Shown piece after piece: positions 47,568 through 56,043 of a stretch of 64,000 bases of DNA. The notes below the pieces were generated by a model. That model was not told the DNA's origin. It searched no databases and was given only the letters and a program-made list of their open reading frames with translations. This stretch comes from G965195345 sp965277775 (GTDB lineage: Bacteria; Pseudomonadota; Gammaproteobacteria; CAKMZV01), in NCBI GenBank assembly GCA_965277775.1, contig OZ255843.1:1674001-1738000 (forward strand), read 5' to 3'. The first letter of the stretch is position 1. Every line of letters begins with the position of its first letter. Both the position numbers and the translations under genes were made by a program.

Positions 47568-47614
47568 TAGAATGCTCGCACTGTTTTTGAGGCCATTTCG
47601 GCCCTTTAAATGGC
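47568..47614 (+). promoter_or_regulatory. Candidate promoter and leader hairpins of the MFS gene
   Basis: A TAGAAT (47568-47573) can serve as -10; no good -35 is visible. The leader then contains two mutually exclusive hairpins: GGCC-ATTTC-GGCC (47591-47603), or GCCATTT (47592-47598) pairing with AAATGGC (47608-47614), the second followed by TTTGTTTTG like an intrinsic terminator. This could be an attenuator; it is weak evidence. Confidence 0.3.
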
Positions 47615-47651
47615 TTTGTTTTGTCACCCTTTAACGCCAATAGAGTTCATC

Positions 47652-49331
47652 ATGTTTAAGTTTTTGTCATCCCCATTGATGCAGAATTTTTCTCGCATCC
47701 AAAGCATCCTTATTGCCATTTTGTTTGCTTCTTTGGCACACAATACTTTGGTGATCATTTTACCGTTAATCATGAAGTTGAATGGCGTCTCAATTGGTAC
47801 CATCGGTTGGGTGATGGCTTCCTATTCAGCGGGCTTCTTAGTGGGCAGTTTGTACGGTTATAAAATCATATCTCGAGTGGGGCATATCAGAAGTTATACC
47901 ACCGTTGCGACCGTCATTGCTTTGGTTGCCATATTACACATATTCTTTAATGCCATTTGGTTTAACGGTTTAATGCGGTTTTTGGTGGGTGTTTCTATGG
48001 CCATTGTTTATATTACTTTAGAAAGCTGGATCAATGTCATTGGTGATCGCAGCAGCAGAGGCACCATTTTTGCCATGTATCAGTTGTTTTTTGCCATGGG
48101 CATTCTATGTGCGCCAATGTTTGCACTATTTTATGATCCGTGGGATACTCGAGCTTTTAGTATGATTGCATTGCTGTTGAATGTTTCGATCATTCCATTG
48201 CTCATGAGTCGCTATTTATCACCAGAAGTGGAGAAGAATCAAGCCCATTTGCCCATCATAGAAATGCTCAGAGATACCCCAAGTGGCGCGATTATGTCGA
48301 TTGTTTCAGGTTTATCCCTTTCCGCTTTATATACTTTGATGTCATTGTTTGTCCTGTGGTTGGGTGTCGAAGATATTCAATTTATCATTCTTTTGGCGAC
48401 GGCAACAGGCGGCTCGATCTTTTTTCAAGTGCCTGTTGGTCGTCTGGCAGATAAATTTGACGAGCGCAGAGTCATCCTTGGTTTGGTTATCATTGCTTTT
48501 GTGACGGCGATTATTGCATATTCATTTACGCTGAGCGAATCGCCTTGGACCTACTATTTGATGGTTATGTTTATCATGGGTGGTAGCCTCAGTTGTATTT
48601 ATCCAGTGAGCGTTAAATTCATTTTCAACCAGATTGACAATGAAAAAGCCGTGGCGGCTATGAGTAGCTTGCTCTTGCTGAACAGTTTCGGTTTAATTGT
48701 GGGACCAATTATCGCCTCTACTTTTATGGAATGGTTTAACCCCAGTGGACTGCTTATTTATTTTATTGGATTAATGGGCTTGAGCATTCCGTTCATGATT
48801 TATCGAGTGATAGTGAGTAGAAATTTTGCCAATGATGAAGAAAGCATACCCTACACCATTCCCTATCCAATTTTGCAGCCAGGGATTACCCAAGACCCTT
48901 TCAGTGAATCAAAATTGAATAAAATCCGCAGTGTTAGCATTGATGCATTGGGTTCACTTATCGCCTTTTCACCCTCGAAAACGCATCAGCACATAGAAAA
49001 GCACATGGCATTATTTAATGGCTATCGATCCGAAGAGATTGTGGAAACATTGGTGTTGTTGAAGCCACGCTTAACGAAGCCTATTATTCGCGCCATGCTG
49101 ATCTTATACCCAAATCAGGCGATCAATTTTACTCGGGCCTTGGGCAACCTCATTGCATTGAAAAAATCGGGCATCAATCGACTGGTGTTTGAGGGATTGA
49201 CCCATAGAGCCGATCCAGAAACGTATCAGGCCATTGAACAATTATTTGAGGAATACACCCAAGAGGCAAATGCTGGCGGTCAAAATACAGAAGCTGAACC
49301 TTCAGCAGAGAACAATACGCCGTCATCGTAA
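47652..49331 (+). CDS. MFS transporter with cytoplasmic C-terminal extension
   Basis: Major facilitator carrier of twelve helices, resembling the YcaD-type branch: N-terminal half with SYSAGFLVGSLYGYKIISRVGHIR, the loop QVPVGRLADKFDERRVIL between helices 8 and 9. After residue 400 there is an unusual soluble tail of about 150 residues, predicted helical (IDALGSLIAFSPSKTHQHIE, ALGNLIALKKSGINRLVFEG) and ending in an acidic/polar stretch. Start at ATG 47652; an upstream in-frame ATG at 47610 is less likely. Substrate unknown. Followed by an EamA carrier after 21 bases. Confidence 0.88.
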   Translation: MFKFLSSPLMQNFSRIQSILIAILFASLAHNTLVIILPLIMKLNGVSIGTIGWVMASYSAGFLVGSLYGYKIISRVGHIRSYTTVATVIALVAILHIFFNAIWFNGLMRFLVGVSMAIVYITLESWINVIGDRSSRGTIFAMYQLFFAMGILCAPMFALFYDPWDTRAFSMIALLLNVSIIPLLMSRYLSPEVEKNQAHLPIIEMLRDTPSGAIMSIVSGLSLSALYTLMSLFVLWLGVEDIQFIILLATATGGSIFFQVPVGRLADKFDERRVILGLVIIAFVTAIIAYSFTLSESPWTYYLMVMFIMGGSLSCIYPVSVKFIFNQIDNEKAVAAMSSLLLLNSFGLIVGPIIASTFMEWFNPSGLLIYFIGLMGLSIPFMIYRVIVSRNFANDEESIPYTIPYPILQPGITQDPFSESKLNKIRSVSIDALGSLIAFSPSKTHQHIEKHMALFNGYRSEEIVETLVLLKPRLTKPIIRAMLILYPNQAINFTRALGNLIALKKSGINRLVFEGLTHRADPETYQAIEQLFEEYTQEANAGGQNTEAEPSAENNTPSS

Positions 49332-49352
49332 TGCGGTCATAATCAAGGGACT

Positions 49353-50246
49353 ATGGGCAAACTCAGCGGATTGAATAATATCACAAAGATGAACTCGACC
49401 CTCTTGGGGATCGTGTTGATGAGCGTTGGTGTTTTCTTTATTCCATTCGTTGACGGCATTGCAAAATATTTGAGTTCTGACTTATCACCCCTGTTCATCA
49501 GCTGGGCACGATATGCCTCAGGATTGGTGTTTATCTTGCCCATCACCCTATGGCGTTATAAGGGCAAAATTTTGCCCACAGAAAAATTAGGTTTACAAAG
49601 TCTTAGAACATTATTGCTCATTACAGCAATGACTTGCTTTTTTGTGGGCATTGCGACGGTTCCTCTGGCCGAAGCCACAGCGGCATACTTTGTCGCGCCT
49701 TTTGTGGCCACATTATTTTCAGCATTGTTACTCGGGGAGGTTTTAACCAAACCCAAAATTTTGTCAGTGGTTGTGGGTTTTGTTGGTGTACTTTTTGTGG
49801 TTAGACCCAGCAATATTCCCGATGCAGGCATTCTGTTTGCCTTAACCGCAGGGATATTATTTGGGCTTTATATGATCGCTTCTCGGGCATTGGGCAGTAG
49901 CAGCAGTCCCACCGTCACGCTTAATTTTCAATATATGTTGGGGGCGGTGGTGTTATTACCCTTGGCCTTGTTTGAATGGCAGTGGCCTTCAATCAATCTT
50001 TTGCTTATTATTTTTGCCATGGGCACCTTGTCATTGTCTTGTCACATATTGACAATCATTGCCTTTCAACTGACAGAGGCGTCATTGCTTTCGCCCTTTC
50101 TTTATGTTGAAATGATCGGGGCGGTCATTATTGGCTATCTGTTTTTTGAAGATCTGCCATCTGTATTGACGTGGGTGGGTATCATCATCATTATTGTCAG
50201 TGGCTTATGTCTGATCGGCAAGCGAAAGGCAGCCGTCACACAATAA
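49353..50246 (+). CDS. EamA/DMT family transporter
   Basis: Ten-helix drug/metabolite transporter with two EamA halves; typical segments are PLAEATAAYFVAPFVATLFS at the end of the first half and LTEASLLSPFLYVEMIGAVI in the second, then a basic tail. 297 residues; an internal ATG at 49389 (MNSTLLG) is an alternative start placing the first helix at the N-terminus. Substrate unknown. Converges on the SUMF1-like gene with only six bases between the stops. Confidence 0.88.
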   Translation: MGKLSGLNNITKMNSTLLGIVLMSVGVFFIPFVDGIAKYLSSDLSPLFISWARYASGLVFILPITLWRYKGKILPTEKLGLQSLRTLLLITAMTCFFVGIATVPLAEATAAYFVAPFVATLFSALLLGEVLTKPKILSVVVGFVGVLFVVRPSNIPDAGILFALTAGILFGLYMIASRALGSSSSPTVTLNFQYMLGAVVLLPLALFEWQWPSINLLLIIFAMGTLSLSCHILTIIAFQLTEASLLSPFLYVEMIGAVIIGYLFFEDLPSVLTWVGIIIIIVSGLCLIGKRKAAVTQ

Positions 50247-50252
50247 CCGAGA

Positions 50253-51080
50253 TTACTTTAATTCTGCAACCACTCTGAAGCCATCAACCACGAATCCTTG
50301 GTTGGGTCGATTTCCACCACGATGAGCCGATCGAATCAGATGGCCTGGACAGTGGTAAGATCCCCCTCTTTTGACTTTTGCAAACCCTTTGGCAGGGCCC
50401 TGAGGATTGATGTTTGTTGGTCTATTGGCATAGGTTGCTTCGTGATACCAGTCGTTGGTCCATTCCCAGACATTGCCAAACATATCGTACAAACCGTAGG
50501 CATTGGGTTTGGTCGTGGCAACTGGGTGGGCGTGGTCTCCTGAGCTGTCAATGAACCAAGCATACTCGGTCATTTTATCTAATTCGTGAGGGCGCATCTC
50601 AGACTGACGACCACCACGGGCTGCGTATTCCCATTCTGCCTCAGTGGGTAATCGATAACGATACTTCTTATCTAACAATGTCAACTCTTCGGTGAAACGT
50701 TGCGCCATATGCCAACTGATGCCACCAACGGGTAGCTTTTGCCATTGTGGTTCTTGCCAAGTTTTGCCTGGGCGATTTTCCATGACCTTGAACCACTGTT
50801 CTTGCGTCACTTCAGTCTGACCCATAAAAAACGATTGCTTAAAAACCACCTTATGCGCGGGCAGTTCATCGGTGGCTGTATCGTCGTCTGGGTCGGGAAA
50901 CTCCATCTGAGCTTCAACCAAATCAGGTGTGCCCATCATAAAGTCACCGGCTGGGATTTCAACAAATGACATACCCAATGCGTTTTTAATAACCTTGGCC
51001 GCCATGGCTTGTGAAACCATAAAGCTTAGCAGAAAAGCGAAAGCGATCAGATGAAATTTTGTGTAGCGTCGTATATTCAT
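50253..51080 (-). CDS. Secreted SUMF1/FGE-sulfatase domain protein
   Basis: 275-residue exported protein: signal peptide ending VSQAMA, then a formylglycine-generating-enzyme-like (SUMF1) domain with GMSFVEIPAGDFMMGTP, QTEVTQEQWFKVM, RLPTEAEWEYAARGG, DMFGNVWEWTNDWY and the terminal GFRVVAELK. True formylglycine generators and ergothioneine-type relatives need particular active-site residues; here the usual two-cysteine region reads GGSYHCPGHLIRSAHRGG with only one Cys, so catalysis is doubtful. No sulfatase is adjacent. Clear ribosome site AGAGGA before the ATG. Confidence 0.85.
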   Translation of the reverse strand: MNIRRYTKFHLIAFAFLLSFMVSQAMAAKVIKNALGMSFVEIPAGDFMMGTPDLVEAQMEFPDPDDDTATDELPAHKVVFKQSFFMGQTEVTQEQWFKVMENRPGKTWQEPQWQKLPVGGISWHMAQRFTEELTLLDKKYRYRLPTEAEWEYAARGGRQSEMRPHELDKMTEYAWFIDSSGDHAHPVATTKPNAYGLYDMFGNVWEWTNDWYHEATYANRPTNINPQGPAKGFAKVKRGGSYHCPGHLIRSAHRGGNRPNQGFVVDGFRVVAELK

Positions 51081-51136
51081 GGTGTGATCCTCTTGAAATT
51101 ATTTTACAGTGACTGTCGTAGCAAAAACAGAAATTT

Positions 51137-52102
51137 TTACAGATGTCCCACAGGATTGGGTTTGGCCCCGTTTTTCAGAGCGAGCAGACAAAGCCATTGG
51201 TACGCCACAGTGGCCGCGGCAATGGCGGTAATTTGACTGTGATCATAAGGCGGTGAAACTTCAACAACGTCCATGCCAATTAAATTTAAATCTTTTAAAC
51301 CTTGAACGAACGCCAGTGCCTGCCAAGTCGCCAGACCACCGACAACGGGTGTACCAGTGCCTGGTGCAAAAGCAGGGTCTAAACCATCAACATCAAAGGT
51401 GAGATAAACAGGCGCATTGCCCGCCCTTTGGATGACTTTTTGAATGGTTGCATCTATGCCGTTTTTATGAACCCAAGGGGCGGTGAGTATTTCAAAACCA
51501 TAGTCGGTTCTGTTATAGGTACGTAAGCCGACTTGGATGGATCGTGCGACATCGATGACCCCCTCATCCACCGCTCGGGCAAACATGGTGCCATGGTCTA
51601 ATCGATTAGGTTCATCTTCCCAAGTATCACAATGCGCATCAAATTGGATCAACGCAATCGGGCCGTATTTCTTGGCATGCGCTTTGAGCAAAGGATAGGT
51701 TATGAAATGATCACCGCCTAAGGTCAACATTTTGCTCGAATGTTTTAGGATGTTATCTGCATGTTGTTCAATGGTAGAAGCGATTGTTTGGGGCTGATGT
51801 GGATTGATATAGCAATCACCATAGTCGATGACGGAAAGCGTTTCAAATGGGTTAAATCCATAAGGGAAAGCCTCCAATTCGGTCAACTGAACAGAATTTT
51901 CGCGGACGGCTTTGGGTCCAAATCGACAACCCGGTCGGTAGGTGGTTGCACAATCGTATGGAATGCCACTGATGACCAAGTCAACATTATCTAAGGCTCT
52001 TGAATAGGGACGACGCATAAAACTTAATGCGCCTGCATAAGTCATTTCTTCCCAGACATCTTTTGGATTGTCTGAACGGAACGCTTGGTCACCTTTGTTC
52101 AT
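51137..52102 (-). CDS. speB: Agmatinase
   Basis: Ureohydrolase that converts agmatine to putrescine and urea. Binuclear manganese site residues in GGDHF, FDAHCDTW and TFDVDGLDPAFAPGTGTP; conserved SGIPYDCATTYRPGCRFGP; 321 residues. The strongest ribosome site in the window (GGAGG seven bases before the ATG). It lies just downstream of the polyamine transport/catabolism operon, with two small lipoprotein genes between, so it may supply putrescine to the same pathway. Guanidinobutyrase or related ureohydrolases are the alternatives. Confidence 0.92.
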   Translation of the reverse strand: MNKGDQAFRSDNPKDVWEEMTYAGALSFMRRPYSRALDNVDLVISGIPYDCATTYRPGCRFGPKAVRENSVQLTELEAFPYGFNPFETLSVIDYGDCYINPHQPQTIASTIEQHADNILKHSSKMLTLGGDHFITYPLLKAHAKKYGPIALIQFDAHCDTWEDEPNRLDHGTMFARAVDEGVIDVARSIQVGLRTYNRTDYGFEILTAPWVHKNGIDATIQKVIQRAGNAPVYLTFDVDGLDPAFAPGTGTPVVGGLATWQALAFVQGLKDLNLIGMDVVEVSPPYDHSQITAIAAATVAYQWLCLLALKNGAKPNPVGHL

Positions 52103-52163
52103 TCTATGCCTCCTTTTGCATGTTTGAGTTACTGAACTTGCCCGCTTTATCTTGAAAATACCG

Positions 52164-52239
52164 TTGTTGCCAAAACTATGTACGTTGTTACAAAAATACC
52201 GCTGTTGCCAAAACTATGTACGTTGTTACAAAAATACCG
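52164..52239 (-). repeat. 38-bp tandem duplication at a lipoprotein gene's 3' end
   Basis: Two adjacent copies of a 38-base unit, 52164-52201 and 52202-52239, identical except for one base (CCGTTG against CCGCTG). The unit covers the last codons of the lipoprotein gene ending at 52188. Because 38 is not a multiple of three, the extra copy changes the reading frame and creates the present stop. Confidence 0.92.
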
Positions 52240-52583
52240 CCTGCAACAACACCAATCGTTCTACCCGCATGGGTTTGATTTTGCTCAATGCGACTGATAT
52301 CAGAAATGGCAATTATACGGTTAATGCCAATCATTTCGGTCGCAGTAATTTTCTTAACAACCATTTCAAATTTTTCATGCGACTTGGTTTGTACCACAAT
52401 TGTTTCATTTAAGCTAATGATGGCGCTGAGGTCGGTTTGAGACTGATACCAATCTATAGGCTGGAGGGTGGTGCAGCCTCCAATAAAGAAAATCATTGCA
52501 CTATATAAACTGTATTTAAGCGTTCGACCGTTTAGCCATTGACTAAGTTGTTTAAACGTGGGTGCTAAGATCTGTTTTAACAT
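52188..52583 (-). CDS. Small lipoprotein, paralogue of the upstream gene
   Basis: 131 residues with an N-terminal hydrophobic stretch and lipobox FFIGGC followed by TTLQPIDWYQSQ, then a small beta-rich domain (ISLNETIVVQTKSHEKFEMV, MIGINRIIAISDISRIEQ) and a C-terminal hydrophobic segment GVVAGGIFVTTYIVLATAVFL. It is clearly related to the protein encoded just upstream. The C-terminal end was altered by a 38-bp duplication: without it the frame would end ATTVFSR. The pattern resembles DUF-type YgdI/YgdR-like or CsgG-independent small lipoproteins, but I cannot assign a family. Confidence 0.75.
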   Translation of the reverse strand: MLKQILAPTFKQLSQWLNGRTLKYSLYSAMIFFIGGCTTLQPIDWYQSQTDLSAIISLNETIVVQTKSHEKFEMVVKKITATEMIGINRIIAISDISRIEQNQTHAGRTIGVVAGGIFVTTYIVLATAVFL

Positions 52584-52601
52584 AGGTGATGCATTCGATG
52601 A

Positions 52602-52952
52602 TTAAGATGTCAAAAGAAAAATGGATACGACCAGCAGGTGTACGCCCAAGAATCCTAAGACAATGGCAGAAAATGATTGGGAAGTAGATAAGTGTTCTAT
52701 TTGTAAGGATTTTATTTCGCTAAAAGCGATTTTTTGCTCGTGACCAATAATTTCTATGGGGGTTATTTCCTTAACAATCAATTCAAGCGTTGTATTTGAT
52801 TTTGTTCGGACCGTTATTTTGTCATTAATCTTGATGGCTGAGACAATATTTGCTCGCGTTTGGTGCATATCAAGTGGCTCAAACGTTGTACAACCGCCAA
52901 TGAATAACATCAGTAGGTGATAGGTGATGAATTTTGCAATGACTCTGTTCAT
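52602..52952 (-). CDS. Small lipoprotein
   Basis: 116 residues with lipobox LFIGGC followed by TTFEPLDMHQTR, a short domain (IKINDKITVRTKSNTTLELIVKEITPIEIIG, read in two parts) and a C-terminal hydrophobic helix GFLGVHLLVVSIFLLTS. It shares the GGCTT-x-xP-D opening, the T-K-S core and the C-terminal membrane segment with the next gene, 18 bases downstream; the pair arose by gene duplication and has diverged. Function unknown. Positioned between puuB and speB. Confidence 0.72.
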   Translation of the reverse strand: MNRVIAKFITYHLLMLFIGGCTTFEPLDMHQTRANIVSAIKINDKITVRTKSNTTLELIVKEITPIEIIGHEQKIAFSEIKSLQIEHLSTSQSFSAIVLGFLGVHLLVVSIFLLTS

Positions 52953-53050
52953 TCCTTGTGATAAGCTGCATCAGCAAGAATACTTAAGCGTCTGAACGAT
53001 TCTTTTTAAAAGTTGGTGTGGGCATACTCAATAATTTTGACCACGTCCGA

Positions 53051-54370
53051 TCATAAAGCATCTTTCAAGCGGAAATAAAGCATGCCCAAGGAGAATAACA
53101 CTGATTGAAGTTGAGGGCCGCCTGGGAATGTGTGGTGTTTAACTTTTTCAAACAAATCGATGCGATGACTTTGGGCGGTGATGGATTCGGCAATAACACG
53201 AGCGGCGAGGTGTGTTGCATTGACACCATGACCCGCATAGCCTTGAGCGTAGTACAAATTATGACCAATTCGCCCAATTTGAGGCAGTCGATTGATGCCT
53301 ACGCCAATCATTCCGCCCCAGTAATAGTCTATGGGCGTATCTTTTAATTGCGGGAAAACCTTCAACATTTTCTTCTGCAACATTTCAGATATATTGATAG
53401 GATCGCGTCCCGAATAATTACACAATCCACCAAACAATAACCGCTTGTCTTTACTCAGTCTAAAATAATCTAAAGCATAATTCAAATCGCAAACAGCACT
53501 GTCTTTGGGCAAAAGTGTATCCGCCTGCTTGCCTAAAGGCTCAGTGGCGATGATGTAACTGCCAGCGGGCAGAATTTTAGAGGTAATTGTTTTATGCATG
53601 TTTTTGGTGTAAGCATTGCCACACATCACCGCAAAATCTGCATGAACAGACCCTTTTTCAGTCGTTACTTGAATTTTTGCGCCTTCTTTGATGTCTATGG
53701 CAGGGGTGTTTTCAAACAATTGCACCCCGAGGTCTGCAGCCACTTGCGCTTCACCCAAGCAAAGATTCAGAGGATGGACGTGCGCGTCCCCACCCAAGGT
53801 TAGTGCGCCGATGTAGTGGTCAGACCCAATCACTTCTGCCAAATTTTGTTGCTCGGTGATTTCAATGCTGTGCGGGTATTTAATATGCTCTAAATGTTGT
53901 TGGTATTCGACTATTTCGCGCATGTGGCGGGGTTTGAGAGCGACAGAGGTTGAGCCAAATTTCAAGTCGCATTCAATGCCGTGTTTATTGATGCGATTAA
54001 CCACAATGTCAATGGCTTCATCGCCCATTTTTTCAAGTGTATCAATGCCTTCTTGTCCAATAATATTGATGAATTTATCGTTGTTTTGGCCAATGCCTCG
54101 AAGCACTTGACCGCCATTGCGACCCGAGGCACCCCAGCCCATTTTCCGAGCTTCAATCAAAACCACATTCAGCCCAGCTTCGCGTAATTCAATGGCGGTA
54201 TTGATGCCACTAAAGCCGCCGCCAATGATGCAAACGTCTGTCTGAATGGTTTCGGTCAATTCAGGATGGTCAGCATGCTTATTGGCTGTTGCTGCGTAAT
54301 AAGAATTGGGGTAGGTGGCTTGGTGTGTGGATGGATTGCTTCGTAGAACGAAATTGTAATCAATGGGCAT
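53051..54370 (-). CDS. puuB: Gamma-glutamylputrescine oxidase
   Basis: FAD-dependent amine oxidoreductase (DAO family) of the PuuB type, which oxidises gamma-glutamylputrescine to the aldehyde with release of ammonia and peroxide. Dinucleotide motif IIGGGFSGINTAIELREAG, then ARKMGWGASGRNGGQ typical of PuuB-like enzymes, and the C-terminal FAD contact YAQGYAGHGVNATHLAA. ATG 54370 chosen, overlapping the potI stop by 11 bases; the frame stays open to 54412. Last gene of the polyamine run, consistent with the assignment. Confidence 0.88.
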   Translation of the reverse strand: MPIDYNFVLRSNPSTHQATYPNSYYAATANKHADHPELTETIQTDVCIIGGGFSGINTAIELREAGLNVVLIEARKMGWGASGRNGGQVLRGIGQNNDKFINIIGQEGIDTLEKMGDEAIDIVVNRINKHGIECDLKFGSTSVALKPRHMREIVEYQQHLEHIKYPHSIEITEQQNLAEVIGSDHYIGALTLGGDAHVHPLNLCLGEAQVAADLGVQLFENTPAIDIKEGAKIQVTTEKGSVHADFAVMCGNAYTKNMHKTITSKILPAGSYIIATEPLGKQADTLLPKDSAVCDLNYALDYFRLSKDKRLLFGGLCNYSGRDPINISEMLQKKMLKVFPQLKDTPIDYYWGGMIGVGINRLPQIGRIGHNLYYAQGYAGHGVNATHLAARVIAESITAQSHRIDLFEKVKHHTFPGGPQLQSVLFSLGMLYFRLKDAL

Positions 54371-55151
54371 TAGTGTTTTTCCGTTTCTGTACCAATGAGG
54401 CGACCAAAACACCCACAGTGACTAAGCCCACCAATATGGTTGAGACTGCATTGATTTCGGGTGTAATCCCAAGGCGGACTTGACTATAAATCTGCATAGG
54501 TAGGGTCGTTGCACTGGGACCTGTGGTGAAACTGGCGATGACTAAATCGTCTAAGGAAAGCGTGAATGAAAGCAACCATCCGGCTAATACAGCAGGCAAG
54601 ATGATCGGTAGTGTGATGATAAAAAATGTATTGATGGGCGTGCAGCCTAAGTCTAAAGAGGCCTCTTCAATGGAACGGTCAAAACTGGACAAGCGCGATT
54701 GCACCACGATGGTCACATAACACATTGAGAAGGTAATGTGGGCTAGGGTGATGGTCACAAAGCCTCTATCCAATGAAATGGCAATGAACATCAACAGCAA
54801 CGACAATCCAGTGATGATTTCGGGCATCACTAAGGGGGCATAAATCATGCCATAAAATAAATTATTGCCGCGAAAGTGGGTGAATCGCACCAGCACATAG
54901 CCGGCAATGGTGCCTAAAACGGTTGCCACAGTGGAAGAGATGAGGGCAATTTTTAAAGTGATCCAAGCGGCGCCAATGATTTGTTTGTTGTTGAATAACT
55001 CGGCGTACCATTTGGTGGAAAAACCAGCCCAGACCGTAACCAGCTTAGATTCATTGAAGCTGAATAGGATTAACAACAGTATAGGGATATACAAAAACGA
55101 AAAGCCAATGATTAATGACAGTATGTTGAATAGGCTGAGTTTCTGATTCAT
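54360..55151 (-). CDS. potI: Putrescine ABC transporter permease PotI
   Basis: Six-helix permease of the polyamine importer (PotC/PotI type). EAA loop EEASLDLGCTPINTFFIITLP faces the ATPase; N-terminal helix FNILSLIIGFSFLYIPILLL. 263 residues. Three bases separate it from potH, and its end overlaps puuB. Confidence 0.93.
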   Translation of the reverse strand: MNQKLSLFNILSLIIGFSFLYIPILLLILFSFNESKLVTVWAGFSTKWYAELFNNKQIIGAAWITLKIALISSTVATVLGTIAGYVLVRFTHFRGNNLFYGMIYAPLVMPEIITGLSLLLMFIAISLDRGFVTITLAHITFSMCYVTIVVQSRLSSFDRSIEEASLDLGCTPINTFFIITLPIILPAVLAGWLLSFTLSLDDLVIASFTTGPSATTLPMQIYSQVRLGITPEINAVSTILVGLVTVGVLVASLVQKRKNTNAH

Positions 55152-55154
55152 GAT

Positions 55155-56039
55155 TTACAGCAAAGCTTTTCTACGTTGATAATTTTGAAAAATCACAATG
55201 GGTACGATCAGTAAAATCAGCAATATGACGGTTGCAGCTGATGCGAGTGGCCAGTCTCTATTGCCAAAGAATTCGGACCACAATACCTTGCCGATCATGA
55301 TGGTGTCGGAACCGCCGAGCAAGTCGGGTATGACAAATTCTCCAATTGCGGGAATGAATACCAAGAAACAACCAGCCAGAATGCCCGGCATTGCCAGCGG
55401 TAATATGATGGTATAGAAACGTTTTAAGGGACGGCAGCCTAAATCTGAAGCCGCTTCTAATAGGGCAGGATCCATTTTTTCTAAGGTGGCGTATAAGGGC
55501 AGCACCATGAAGGGTAAGTAGGAATAGACGATGCCTATGTAAACGGCAATATCGGTGTTGATGATGTTCAATGGTTGGCTGATGATGCCAATTTTCAATA
55601 ACAAGGCGTTCAATAAACCTTCATTTTTAAGAATGCCAATCCACGCATATATTCGTATGAGAAACGATGTCCAGAACGGCAGAATGATCAGCATTAGGTA
55701 GATGGTGCCCATTCTTTTAGAACTTCGTGCCATGGCGTAAGCAATGGGAAATCCAACCATCAAGGTTAGGACGGTTGAAATAAAAGCGATCTTAACACTG
55801 TTCAAATAAGCAAAGGTGTAGAGACTGTCCTCATAAAGCAGGATGTAATTGTTGAGACTCAGCGTCAGCTGTATATAACCATCCTCAAGGTACTCAATCA
55901 GTGAGGTGTAAGGCGGGATGGCAATGGCAATGTCGGCAAAGCTGAGCTTTAAAACGATGAAAAAAGGAATTAAGAAAAAGACCAGTAACCATAGATAGGG
56001 TACGGCTATGAGAAAGGTTTTTCTGCTTATATTGAACAA
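55155..56039 (-). CDS. potH: Putrescine ABC transporter permease PotH
   Basis: Partner permease (PotB/PotH type), six helices, with EAA loop EAASDLGCRPLKRFYTIILP and the preceding PYLWLLVFFLIPFFIVLKLSF first helix. 294 residues. Together with PotI it forms the membrane channel; only four bases lie between it and potG. Confidence 0.93.
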   Translation of the reverse strand: MFNISRKTFLIAVPYLWLLVFFLIPFFIVLKLSFADIAIAIPPYTSLIEYLEDGYIQLTLSLNNYILLYEDSLYTFAYLNSVKIAFISTVLTLMVGFPIAYAMARSSKRMGTIYLMLIILPFWTSFLIRIYAWIGILKNEGLLNALLLKIGIISQPLNIINTDIAVYIGIVYSYLPFMVLPLYATLEKMDPALLEAASDLGCRPLKRFYTIILPLAMPGILAGCFLVFIPAIGEFVIPDLLGGSDTIMIGKVLWSEFFGNRDWPLASAATVILLILLIVPIVIFQNYQRRKALL

Positions 56040-56043
56040 GGTA

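Larger units (their letters stand above)
47182..47651. other. Divergent gap between pstC and the MFS gene
   Basis: 470 bases without a convincing gene. An open frame from a TTG at 47224 to 47634 has no ribosome site and no family resemblance, so I reject it. The gap holds a candidate pst promoter (47319-47347) and a candidate promoter and leader for the MFS gene (47568-47614). Between them the sequence is AT-rich with nothing else I can name. Confidence 0.6.

Noticed and set aside
47224..47634. 136-codon frame upstream of the MFS gene
   Set aside because: TTG start, no ribosome site, hydrophobic end produced by the AT-rich promoter region; it runs over the likely MFS leader.
52164..52239. 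CRISPR-like direct repeats
   Set aside because: Copies are adjacent with no spacers, only two in number, and lie in a gene's 3' end.
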